This document shows, piece after piece, positions 1 through 5,121 of a DNA stretch of 5,121 bases. Location: assembly GCA_030636765.1 (NCBI GenBank), contig DAOVWI010000153.1, forward strand, positions 1 through 5,121, read 5' to 3'. Numbering within the stretch: the stretch's first letter is position 1; each line of letters begins with the position of its first letter. Origin of the DNA: Gemmatimonadales bacterium. Lineage in GTDB: Bacteria > Gemmatimonadota > Gemmatimonadetes > Palauibacterales > Palauibacteraceae. Under the pieces are notes generated by a model. That model was not told the origin of the DNA. It worked only from the letters and a program-made list of their open reading frames with translations, and ran no database searches. The position numbers were made by a program, and so were the translations under genes.

Positions 1-95
1 CCGATCGTGCCGTCCGCGTCGATGCTCCGGACCCCGTCCACCGCGGATGCGGCGGCGAGTCCTCCGCCGACGATGAGGTAGTCGAACCGCTCCAA
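1..95 (-). CDS. FAD-dependent NAD(P)-disulfide-type oxidoreductase (AIF/ferredoxin-reductase-like), N-terminal fragment
   Basis: Only the first 31 codons lie in the window; the rest runs off the left edge. The translation contains FDYLIVGGGLAAASAV at about residues 4 to 19, a beta-strand followed by a GxGxxA-type glycine loop that binds the ADP part of FAD, then a segment rich in acidic residues ending DADGTI. This pattern is typical of apoptosis-inducing-factor-like and ferredoxin/rubredoxin-reductase-like flavoproteins, which move electrons between NAD(P)H and a small redox partner. I chose the TTG at 95 to 93 because a good ribosome-binding sequence (AAAGGA, 110 to 105) lies 9 bases upstream and the Rossmann strand follows at once. 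It starts 14 bases after the glcF stop codon, so the two are probably co-transcribed. The exact subfamily and electron partner cannot be read from this fragment. Confidence 0.72.
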   Translation of the reverse strand, partial: MERFDYLIVGGGLAAASAVDGVRSIDADGTI

Positions 96-104
96 TCCGT
101 CAGA

Positions 105-110
105 TCCTTT
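105..110 (-). promoter_or_regulatory. Ribosome-binding site for the FAD oxidoreductase
   Basis: AAAGGA on the minus strand, beginning at the last base of the glcF stop codon and 9 bases before a TTG codon. It is the main reason to accept a TTG start for the downstream gene, because no ATG or GTG in that frame lies nearby. Its position suggests translation passes directly from glcF to this gene. Confidence 0.5.
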
Positions 111-1417
111 CAGGGACGCCCTGGTCCCAGTTTCGGGGCCGCCATGCTCGGCGGCCCGGGCGGGGCGTAGGCTCGGGCCAACACCTCGGCCGGATGTGCG
201 ACGGGGACGCGCAGCCTCGCCCGGCGAAGTCCGGCTCCAATCTGCATGATACAGCCTGGATTGCCGGTGGTCACCGCATCGTAGTCTCCACTACGGATCT
301 CCTCGAGCTTCGGTGCCAGAACGCGCTCCGCCAGGTCCGGCTGCAGGAGAGCGTACAGACCCGCTCCGCCGCAGCACCGGTCGGCCGACGGGAGGCGCTC
401 CACCTGTACGCCCGGGATGAGAGAGAGTGCCCGCATCGGCGCGTCTGCCGCTCCGAGCCCGTACACCAGGTGACAGGGCGCGTCGTACGCCAGGCGGAGC
501 GAAAGCTCTGCCTCGGGTCGCACGTGCGCATCCGCTACCAATTCCGCGAAGTCGCGCGTCGCCGACGCCAGCCGCTTGGCCCGCTCCCGCCAGGCCGGTG
601 ACTCCGCGAGCCACTCGGGATACTCCTTCATCGCGGCACCGCATCCCGCGGAGTTCACTACCAGCCACCCGGCGCCGGAGCGCTCGAACGCGTCGATGTT
701 GCGTCTCGCCAGCTTGCGGGCGCCCGCGCCGAAACCGGAGTGTGCGTGCAGCGCGCCGCAGCAGCCCTGGCCGGGAGCGGCATGCTCCACGTACCCGCAC
801 GCCGAGAGAACGAGTCTCGTGGCCGTGTGCACCTCCCGGAACAGCCCGCCCATGACGCAGCCCTCGAGCAGCGCATACGACTGGAGCTTCCCGCTCGACT
901 CCGTCCCGGAAGGCTCCGGCAGGCGAGCGCCCGGGGCGGTGGCGGCGAGCATGGCGAACGCAACGCCCATCCTTCCCGGCAGGCTCGCTCCCGCCGCGGC
1001 CATGCCGGTGCGTCGCAGGAACCTCAGGAGCGCGTACACGACTCGCGAGGCCCGCCCTCCCGATAACCCCCACAGCATCAACCTGGAGAGCGGACTCGAC
1101 CCGGCCCAACGCCTCCGATCCTCCCGGGCACGCTCGAGAAGCATGCCGAAACGGACGCCGGCCGGACACACCGCTTCGCACGCCCGGCAGCCCAGGCACC
1201 GGTCGACGTGCCGGGAGAACGCTCCAAGTGCGGGGATTCGGCCCTCGACGAGGAGCCTCATAAGGTAGATGCGGCCGCGCGGCGAGTCGTTCTCCTCTCG
1301 CAGCACCTCGAACGTCGGGCAGGCCGGCAGGCAGAGACCGCAGTGGACGCAGGCGGCGAGCCCCTCGCCGTCCTCGCCCACGCGAAGGACGGCCGAAGCG
1401 CCGGTCGCCGGGTTCAC
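110..1417 (-). CDS. glcF: Glycolate oxidase iron-sulfur subunit GlcF
   Basis: 435 residues, close to the usual length of GlcF. It is the electron-transfer subunit of the GlcDEF glycolate oxidase, which oxidises glycolate (and often lactate) to glyoxylate and feeds electrons to the membrane quinone pool. Two ferredoxin-type cluster motifs are complete: C23-x2-C26-x2-C29-x3-C33-P and C74-x2-C77-x2-C80-x3-C84-P, each able to hold a [4Fe-4S] cluster. Two cysteine-rich CCG domains follow: C187, C219-C220-G and C259; then C315 (DAPCHL), C348-C349-GG and C389 (GNPGC). No key cysteine is missing. The start is a GTG at 1417 that overlaps the preceding gene's TGA as GTGA. A strong AGGAGG (1433 to 1428) sits 10 bases upstream inside that gene. 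Related CCG proteins include LutA/LldE and the GlpC-type subunit, but two N-terminal clusters plus two CCG domains and a glcE in the same block favour GlcF. Confidence 0.93.
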   Translation of the reverse strand: MNPATGASAVLRVGEDGEGLAACVHCGLCLPACPTFEVLREENDSPRGRIYLMRLLVEGRIPALGAFSRHVDRCLGCRACEAVCPAGVRFGMLLERAREDRRRWAGSSPLSRLMLWGLSGGRASRVVYALLRFLRRTGMAAAGASLPGRMGVAFAMLAATAPGARLPEPSGTESSGKLQSYALLEGCVMGGLFREVHTATRLVLSACGYVEHAAPGQGCCGALHAHSGFGAGARKLARRNIDAFERSGAGWLVVNSAGCGAAMKEYPEWLAESPAWRERAKRLASATRDFAELVADAHVRPEAELSLRLAYDAPCHLVYGLGAADAPMRALSLIPGVQVERLPSADRCCGGAGLYALLQPDLAERVLAPKLEEIRSGDYDAVTTGNPGCIMQIGAGLRRARLRVPVAHPAEVLARAYAPPGPPSMAAPKLGPGRP

Positions 1418-1923
1418 TCCGATGAAGCCTCCTCGTCCGGCGGATCAGAGGCGCTCTGGTCGTGGACGATCTTCCACTCGTCTTCGGTTCGCCGCAGGAC
1501 CAGGGTGAACGGTCCGCGGCCGGTCACCTGCCCGCCCCGGTGAAGCACGAATCTCGCGGTGGCGAGGGCGTGCTCCTGGCCCAGGAGACGTGCCGAGATA
1601 CCCTCGAAGCGGAGGCTGTCCCGGGTCGCCCCCGCCTCGAACAGGGGTGCGTAACGCGCGTGGATCGCCTCCCATCCCACGACGAGCCCGGAGCTGCCTA
1701 CATAGGTCGTCGTGGGGGCACGCAGATAGTCGGCCATGAACCCCTCGAGATCGCCGCGATTCCAGGCCTCGGCGGAGCGCTCCAGCATTCGCTTGACCTG
1801 GGTCGCGATATCGGGAATCGTGTCGGTGCCGTCAGCCGGAGCCCGGCTCTCGATCCGGCAACCGCCGACTGCGATGGCGAGGATGAACGCCAGGCGAGCT
1901 CGATTCCGATCACGGGCGCTCAC
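1414..1923 (-). CDS. Probable lipoprotein with NTF2-like fold (DUF4440/SnoaL-like)
   Basis: 169 residues. The N-terminus has several arginines, a hydrophobic stretch at about 11 to 20 and a lipobox-like VGGC ending at C22, so the mature protein is probably lipid-anchored outside the cytoplasmic membrane. The lipobox is slightly atypical (Gly at -2 and -1). Residues 38 to 160 resemble DUF4440/SnoaL-like members of the NTF2 superfamily: a helix with AWNRGDLEGFMADY, a YVG..GLVVGWEAI stretch, then strands ending FTLVLRRTEDEWKIVHDQS. This fold is a small alpha-beta cone that binds ligands or has isomerase-like activity; the role of stand-alone members is mostly unknown. The GTG start at 1923 is supported by GGAGG (1935 to 1931) seven bases upstream and by the GTGA overlap with the hydrolase stop. 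Its own stop overlaps the glcF start. Substrate and role here are unknown. Confidence 0.85.
   Translation of the reverse strand: MSARDRNRARLAFILAIAVGGCRIESRAPADGTDTIPDIATQVKRMLERSAEAWNRGDLEGFMADYLRAPTTTYVGSSGLVVGWEAIHARYAPLFEAGATRDSLRFEGISARLLGQEHALATARFVLHRGGQVTGRGPFTLVLRRTEDEWKIVHDQSASDPPDEEASSE
1428..1433 (-). promoter_or_regulatory. Ribosome-binding site for glcF
   Basis: A full AGGAGG on the minus strand within the last codons of the lipoprotein gene, 10 bases before the glcF GTG at 1417. With the GTGA overlap it supports that start over later in-frame codons and suggests glcF is translated well despite being sixth or later in the transcript. Confidence 0.5.
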
Positions 1924-2777
1924 GATCCGCCCTCCGTCAGGACGGCACGCAGGTGGGTGGCGGAAACCGCTATCGCGCGCTCCAGGTGAGGGTTGGGGCC
2001 CGCGAACGGGTGACCTGCGCCCATCGTATGCCCCGCCCCCTCGATCCGCTCGAGCGTGGCCTCCGGCGCCCCCATCGCGAGCCGCTCCCCGTCGGCGAGA
2101 GGTACCGACTCGTCCTCCGACCCGTGCACGATCAGGTATGGGATGTCGAGGCGCGCGGCGGCCCGCTCAACGTCCAATCGCTCCGCGTTGGCACGGAGGT
2201 CGTCCATTACGTTGCGGTAGAGGGGCATCTGTTGGCCCGTTCGTGCGTTCTCGATGAACACCGGCTCGCCGGCCTCCCAGCGGCCCGCGTACAGCTCCAG
2301 GTATCGGCCGAGCGATGCCACCGCCGCCCACGTGACGAGAGCCCGCACCTGGCGCCGGCGTGATGCCTTCAGGAGGGCCGTGGCCCCGCCGCGGCTGTGA
2401 CCCACCAGCCCGAAGCGCCCGGCCGCCGGCACTCGCACATCGCCCAGCCGGCCCACCGTGAGACCGTCCAGCACGATCTCCAGATCCTCCAGCTCCCGGC
2501 TGAACGTGTTTCGACCGAACCGCTCGAGAGCCGTGAACTCCTCCAGCCGTTCCTCCACGCCGGACCCGGTGAAGTTGAAGCTCACGGTCAGGCAATCCGT
2601 CCGGCGGGCAAGCTCCTCGCAAAGGTAGGGAAAAAAGCCCCAGTCCTTGAAGCCTTTGAAGCCATGGCAGACGACGATGGCGGCGTCCGGCGACGGACTC
2701 GTCGGGGTCCACACATCGCCGCGCAGGAGCTCGTCCTCCGCGAGCACGATCTGGAACGGCCGGCGGCCGCCTGTCAT
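1920..2777 (-). CDS. Alpha/beta hydrolase (dienelactone hydrolase / prolyl-oligopeptidase-like)
   Basis: 285 residues from the ATG at 2777, or 292 from an in-frame GTG at 2798. A complete alpha/beta-hydrolase pattern is visible (numbers from the ATG): CHGFKGFKDWGFFP at about 37 to 50, forming the oxyanion-hole region; nucleophile elbow G126-H-S128-R-G with the catalytic serine; HGSEDESVP with the likely acid D222; and GAGHT with the catalytic histidine H250. It is most likely a cytoplasmic esterase, acylaminopeptidase-like or dienelactone-hydrolase-like enzyme; I see no signal peptide and cannot assign a substrate. The ATG at 2777 overlaps the adenosyltransferase stop as ATGA, matching the overlap style of the next two junctions, so I prefer it. 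The GTG would give a 25-base overlap and has a weak GGGTGA upstream. Its stop overlaps the lipoprotein start as GTGA. Confidence 0.88.
   Translation of the reverse strand: MTGGRRPFQIVLAEDELLRGDVWTPTSPSPDAAIVVCHGFKGFKDWGFFPYLCEELARRTDCLTVSFNFTGSGVEERLEEFTALERFGRNTFSRELEDLEIVLDGLTVGRLGDVRVPAAGRFGLVGHSRGGATALLKASRRRQVRALVTWAAVASLGRYLELYAGRWEAGEPVFIENARTGQQMPLYRNVMDDLRANAERLDVERAAARLDIPYLIVHGSEDESVPLADGERLAMGAPEATLERIEGAGHTMGAGHPFAGPNPHLERAIAVSATHLRAVLTEGGS
1931..1935 (-). promoter_or_regulatory. Strong ribosome-binding site for the NTF2-like lipoprotein
   Basis: GGAGG on the minus strand, seven bases before the GTG at 1923 and located inside the 3' end of the hydrolase gene. It decides in favour of the GTG start, which keeps the signal sequence and lipobox in the protein. 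Confidence 0.5.
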
Positions 2778-3343
2778 GAACGGCGCACCGGACGCCACTC
2801 CACATCACCCGCTCCCGACGTTCGGTTGGTGGCCCGCGCCAGGACGAAGAGGAGGTCGGAGAGACGGTTCATGTACGGAAGAATCATGTCGGCCAGATCG
2901 GCCTGCGCTGGAAGGAGTCGGCTGATCCTTCTCTCGGCACGACGACAGATCGTGCGTGCCACGTGAAGCTGAGCGCCAGCCGGCGTCCCGCCGGGCAGCA
3001 GAAAGGCATCGAGGGCCGGCAGGCTTTCCTCGAGCTCATCGATCCAGGCTTCCAGCTCGCCGATCCGATCCCCTGGAAGCTCCGGGATGGTTCCCTTCCG
3101 GGCGGCCTTCTCCGGCTCGGCGGCGGCAAGGTGGGCCCCCACCGTCAGGAGATCGCCCTGGACCGTTCGGAGACGATCGGCGTCCGACATTTCCTCCATT
3201 CCGGCAGCGATGGCCACGCCGAGCGCGGCGTTCAACTCGTCGACGGCACCGTACGCTTCCACGCGAACGTCGTGCTTGCGTACTCGCTCGCCCCCGAGCA
3301 GGCCGGTCCGGCCGGTGTCTCCCTTCCTGGTGTAGATCTTCAT
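2774..3343 (-). CDS. Cob(I)alamin adenosyltransferase, PduO/MMAB type
   Basis: 189 residues, the normal size of a single-domain PduO-type enzyme. It transfers the adenosyl group of ATP to cob(I)alamin to make adenosylcobalamin, the cofactor of mutases such as methylmalonyl-CoA mutase. The N-terminal ATP-binding signature is intact (YTRKGDTGRTGLLGGERVRK, residues 4 to 23, then HD), followed by AYGAVDELNAALG at 30 to 42. The arginine-rich helix R130-TIC-RRAER (to 138) and N159-R-L-S-D163 in the last helix are the hallmark ATP and cobalamin contacts of the family. The start is fixed by the conserved KIYTRKGD N-terminus directly after the ATG at 3343; upstream Shine-Dalgarno pairing is weak. It lies 78 bases downstream of the metalloprotease, the longest intergenic gap in the window, and carries a copy of the 26-bp repeat just upstream. 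No cobalamin-dependent enzyme is visible in the window. A symbol such as cobO is often used loosely, but this is not the CobA/CobO fold. Confidence 0.94.
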   Translation of the reverse strand: MKIYTRKGDTGRTGLLGGERVRKHDVRVEAYGAVDELNAALGVAIAAGMEEMSDADRLRTVQGDLLTVGAHLAAAEPEKAARKGTIPELPGDRIGELEAWIDELEESLPALDAFLLPGGTPAGAQLHVARTICRRAERRISRLLPAQADLADMILPYMNRLSDLLFVLARATNRTSGAGDVEWRPVRRS

Positions 3344-3421
3344 AGCGTTCCCACGCCAGGGTTCTTCAGCAAGCTGCTTGACCGTCCGTCCCGAGCCGCT
3401 CCTCTGGACCGTCTTTGAATC
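3344..3421 (-). other. 78-base intergenic leader between metalloprotease and adenosyltransferase
   Basis: The longest gene-free stretch in the window and so the best place for an internal promoter or processing site. It contains repeat copy A. I looked for a terminator hairpin followed by a T run and for spaced -35/-10 boxes on the minus strand and found none convincing. TTGCTG inside the repeat could pass for a -35, but the sequence 17 bases on (AACGCT) is a poor -10 and touches the start codon. I see no long conserved stem pattern of a cobalamin riboswitch, and the gap is too short for one. Confidence 0.4.
3356..3381 (-). repeat. 26-bp leader repeat, copy A (upstream of adenosyltransferase)
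   Basis: Read on the minus strand, the element fits TCWAGC-N5-GCTGAARAACCCTGG and ends 12 bases before the adenosyltransferase ATG. It matches copy B (4186 to 4211) at 21 of 26 positions in the same orientation. The AGC-N5-GCT part could be a small hairpin or a protein-binding dyad. Function is unknown; possibilities are a 5'-leader regulatory element, a micro-ORF, or the remnant of a mobile element end. Confidence 0.45.
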
Positions 3422-4177
3422 TTATCGATCCGATCCCACATCCAGAAGAACCCACGGATCCACGGCATAGAGCACACGGGCCGTCGCGCGGTCGCGTCCG
3501 GATAACCGCATCTGCTCGCTGCTCAGGAACATGATGTCGCCTTCGTTTGCGCTGTGCGGCAGACCGATGAGGTGCCCGACCTCGTGGAGGGCGACTCGCC
3601 GGGCCAGCTCCCGGTCGATGGGTCGGCCGTCCGCTCCGAGCAGCGCGAGGGTGACTACGGCGGAGCTGATCCAGCCGTTCGAGTCAGTTTGCCAGTTCGT
3701 CACTCCACTGTACCCGGGCGAAAGCGTCGTCACCCACTTCACGGCCACCTGGGCTGTTCCGGGTCCCGCCGCCTGGCGGAACCGCAGTGACACTCCGGCG
3801 ATCGCGGTCCACGTTTCGATCGCCTGATTCACGGCCCAGCGGTAGCCGGAGCCGTGCTCTGCCGGGTTCTCGGGCGTCTCGAAGTGGATCGTGATCGTCC
3901 GCCGGCCGCCGGCGGAGCCTGTATGCCAGCGCGGCAGGATTCCTCCGGACGGTGATCTCACCGGTGCCAGGTAGATGTCGGTGGGCGAGCCGAAGACGGT
4001 CTCCGCGATCCGGGATATTGCAGCAGCCACAACCGGCACCGGATCCGGTCTGTCGTGAGTGCTCTGCGCTCTGGCGGCCCCGGGGAGAACGGCAAGGGCA
4101 AGGAGAGCGGCGACCCCGGACGGGCTCCGTGGAGTTCGCCGGCTGCGGGCGCGGAGAGCGTGATCGAAAGTGTTCAT
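3422..4177 (-). CDS. Secreted matrixin-like zinc metalloprotease (metzincin)
   Basis: 251 residues. The N-terminus carries many arginines, a hydrophobic core at about 21 to 33 and a signal-peptidase site after A37 (ARA before QST), so the protein is probably exported by Sec; there is no clear twin-arginine motif. The catalytic zinc site is complete: H198-E-V-G-H202-L-I-G-L-P-H208, the metzincin HExxHxxGxxH motif with E199 as the general base. S209 after the third histidine is the matrixin (M10) type, and D214-I-M216-F provides the Met-turn. The stretch at 94 to 150, with strands around aromatic WAVNQAIETWTAIAGVSLRF, fits the N-terminal half of a matrixin catalytic domain. There is no obvious cysteine-switch propeptide and no cysteine at all. 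It follows glcE by 29 bases. The substrate is unknown, and it has no evident link to glycolate metabolism. Confidence 0.88.
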   Translation of the reverse strand: MNTFDHALRARSRRTPRSPSGVAALLALAVLPGAARAQSTHDRPDPVPVVAAAISRIAETVFGSPTDIYLAPVRSPSGGILPRWHTGSAGGRRTITIHFETPENPAEHGSGYRWAVNQAIETWTAIAGVSLRFRQAAGPGTAQVAVKWVTTLSPGYSGVTNWQTDSNGWISSAVVTLALLGADGRPIDRELARRVALHEVGHLIGLPHSANEGDIMFLSSEQMRLSGRDRATARVLYAVDPWVLLDVGSDR

Positions 4178-4185
4178 GCACTCAC

Positions 4186-4211
4186 CCAGGGTTTTTCAGC
4201 GACATGCTAGA
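4186..4211 (-). repeat. 26-bp leader repeat, copy B (upstream of metalloprotease)
   Basis: Second copy of the element at 3356 to 3381, same strand, 21 of 26 identical. It overlaps the glcE stop codon (TAG, 4209 to 4207) and ends 8 bases before the metalloprotease ATG. The most conserved block is GCTGAARAACCCTGG, where only the R position differs between copies. Both copies also share AGC-N5-GCT. With copy A it brackets the metalloprotease gene as direct repeats about 830 bases apart. Confidence 0.45.
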
Positions 4212-5121
4212 GGTAGTCGGCCTGCCAGCAGCGCGGCCGCCCACCGAGCGCCGCTACGACGCGCTCCTCGAGCTGTCGCAGCACATCCGGCCGGGAAGCC
4301 CGCACCCGCTCGTGCTCGGCCAGCCCGCCACGCTCGACGGACACCCGCGAGTCCTCGCACGCTCCGAGGAGCCGATCGATGAGCTCCCGTGCGTCGGCGC
4401 CCGCCCTCGAGTACTCCACCCTGAGAACGCCCGAGCCCGGATAGGCATCCATTCGCCTCAGGCGATCACCCATGACCTCCCCCAGACGATCGGGCAGCTC
4501 CCAGAGGAACGCGGTCGGCGAGGAGATCCGGAGCACGCAATTCTCCGGGCTTCTCAGCTCCTTTCGCGGTTCGCCGCCGGCGCGCAGAGGCCCGGCGCCG
4601 CTCATCGATGTGCCGGCCCCGAGCTCCACGCCGTGCGCGGCGGCTACGTCCGCAAGCGCGGATGTCCGGGCGAGCACGGAGCGCTCGGAGCCGAGAAGCC
4701 AGAGCGTGAGGTGTTCTCGGTAATCCGCGGCCTGGCTCGCGTCCGCTCGGTGGCCCGCTTTAGCCGCCTGGCTCGGGTCCGCTCGGTCGTCCCGGGCTGC
4801 CTTCCAGCTCCAGCGCATTTCGGGCGTCGCCATGGTCGTGTCCGCGTCCTCGCAGAGGGCTCGTGCCACGCGCCGCGCCCCCCGGCCCTCCACTCGATGT
4901 CGAACCGAGACGGCGGGTAGCGGCCAGAGCCGGAACGTCGCTTCGGTGATGAGGCCCAGCCGACCGAAGCTGCCGCAAGCGAGGCGTGGCACGTCGTACC
5001 CGGCCACGTTCTTCATTACGGGGCGGCCCCAGCGGTACTGGCGGCCGCCGCCCGAGACGAGACGGAGCGCCAGCAGCTGTCGGCGCACGGGTCCGAACGT
5101 CGCGTCGAACGCCCCGGGCAG
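4207..5121 (-). CDS. glcE: Glycolate oxidase FAD-binding subunit GlcE, 5'-truncated by window edge
   Basis: 304 residues are visible and the frame stays open to the right edge, so the true start lies outside; the GTG at 5088 is an internal codon, because the frame is already homologous upstream of it. GlcE is the second FAD-domain subunit of glycolate oxidase, working with GlcD and GlcF. The visible part starts within the FAD-binding type 4 (PCMH-like) domain: GPVRRQLLALRLVSGGG at about 10 to 26, RPVMKNVAGYDVPRL at about 33 to 47, and GSFGRLGLITEATFRLWPLP at about 50 to 69, all close to the GlcE pattern. The C-terminal half is weakly conserved, with LRSPENCVLRISSP resembling the matching part of GlcE. 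Two oddities: a 12-residue tandem duplication (RADPSQAAKAGH then RADASQAAD), and a C-terminus that ends GRPRCWQADYL rather than the FNPGR-like tail usual in GlcE. GlcD should lie upstream if the operon is standard. Confidence 0.88.
   Translation of the reverse strand: MPGAFDATFGPVRRQLLALRLVSGGGRQYRWGRPVMKNVAGYDVPRLACGSFGRLGLITEATFRLWPLPAVSVRHRVEGRGARRVARALCEDADTTMATPEMRWSWKAARDDRADPSQAAKAGHRADASQAADYREHLTLWLLGSERSVLARTSALADVAAAHGVELGAGTSMSGAGPLRAGGEPRKELRSPENCVLRISSPTAFLWELPDRLGEVMGDRLRRMDAYPGSGVLRVEYSRAGADARELIDRLLGACEDSRVSVERGGLAEHERVRASRPDVLRQLEERVVAALGGRPRCWQADYL
4727..4787 (-). repeat. Tandem 36-bp-period direct repeat inside glcE
   Basis: Two 25-bp units, 4727 to 4751 and 4763 to 4787, match at 23 of 25 positions with a period of 36 bases, exactly 12 codons. 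The duplication is therefore in frame and yields RADPSQAAKAGH followed by RADASQAAD. It falls in the linker between the FAD domain and the C-terminal part of GlcE, where an insertion would be tolerated. Replication slippage is the likely origin. Confidence 0.75.

Noticed and set aside
291..1268. Several long open frames on both strands within glcF (for example 576-1268 plus, 291-1199 minus)
   Set aside because: They overlap GlcF, whose cysteine motifs are complete; these frames have compositional bias and no domain signature.
3340..3370. Sigma-54-like promoter (TGG...GC) before the adenosyltransferase
   Set aside because: The GG and GC are separated by nine rather than ten bases, and the box would touch the ATG.
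3382..3421. Terminator hairpin after the metalloprotease (GTCC/GGAC pairing)
   Set aside because: The stem is only about four pairs with a long loop and no following T run.
3344..3421. Cobalamin riboswitch controlling the adenosyltransferase
   Set aside because: The leader is only 78 bases, too short for the element, and no B12-box-like pattern is visible.
3356..4211. Insertion sequence or transposon bounded by the two 26-bp copies
   Set aside because: The copies are direct, not inverted, and the gene between them is a protease, not a transposase. A past mobile origin of the repeat is kept only as a possibility.
3952..4920. Long open frame on the plus strand (322 codons) opposite glcE and the metalloprotease
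   Set aside because: It is antisense to two clear genes, is rich in Arg/Pro/Ala as expected of a GC-rich shadow frame, and shows no recognisable motif.
5086..5088. GTG at 5088 as the start of glcE
   Set aside because: The frame is open to the window edge and its upstream codons (LPGAFDATFGP) already fit the FAD-domain region, so this is an internal valine.

Overview
This is a GC-rich window (my rough estimate is two thirds G+C) in which every gene I can support lies on the minus strand. It reads as one compact block from the right edge to the left edge. High GC, gene content and protein flavour (a DUF4440/SnoaL-like lipoprotein, a GlcE/GlcF pair, a PduO-type adenosyltransferase, an AIF-like FAD oxidoreductase) suggest a soil or marine bacterium, perhaps Gemmatimonadota or a similar high-GC phylum. 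No marker gene is present, so this placement is inference only.

Layout in transcription order, right to left: (1) glcE-like FAD subunit of glycolate oxidase, 5' end cut by the window edge (5121 to 4207); (2) a secreted matrixin-like zinc metalloprotease (4177 to 3422); (3) a PduO/MMAB-type cob(I)alamin adenosyltransferase (3343 to 2774); (4) an alpha/beta hydrolase (start 2777 or 2798, to 1920); (5) a small NTF2-fold (DUF4440/SnoaL-like) probable lipoprotein (1923 to 1414); (6) glcF, the iron-sulfur subunit of glycolate oxidase (1417 to 110); (7) the first 31 codons of an AIF/ferredoxin-reductase-like FAD oxidoreductase that runs off the left edge (95 to 1). Gaps are tiny. Genes 3/4, 4/5 and 5/6 meet at ATGA or GTGA stop-start overlaps (for 3/4 if the 2777 start is right), and gene 7 begins 14 bases after the glcF stop. 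The only gap longer than 30 bases is 78 bases, between the metalloprotease and the adenosyltransferase. I see no convincing terminator or standard promoter.

Functionally the block is framed by glycolate oxidase: GlcE and GlcF (with GlcD, presumably upstream and outside the window) oxidise glycolate to glyoxylate and pass electrons through FAD and [4Fe-4S] clusters. Four genes with no obvious role in that reaction sit between glcE and glcF. The adenosyltransferase makes adenosylcobalamin; the metalloprotease and lipoprotein are exported. Whether this is a functional grouping or just a packed operon cannot be decided here.

The least ordinary non-coding signal is a 26-bp element (21/26 identical) found twice in the same orientation, 8 and 12 bases upstream of the metalloprotease and adenosyltransferase start codons. 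Both copies contain AGC-N5-GCT and a possible micro-ORF containing LKNPG that stops right at the downstream start. A second repeat is an in-frame 12-codon tandem duplication inside glcE. Otherwise the window looks like ordinary chromosomal sequence: I see no RNA genes, CRISPR arrays or intact mobile elements.
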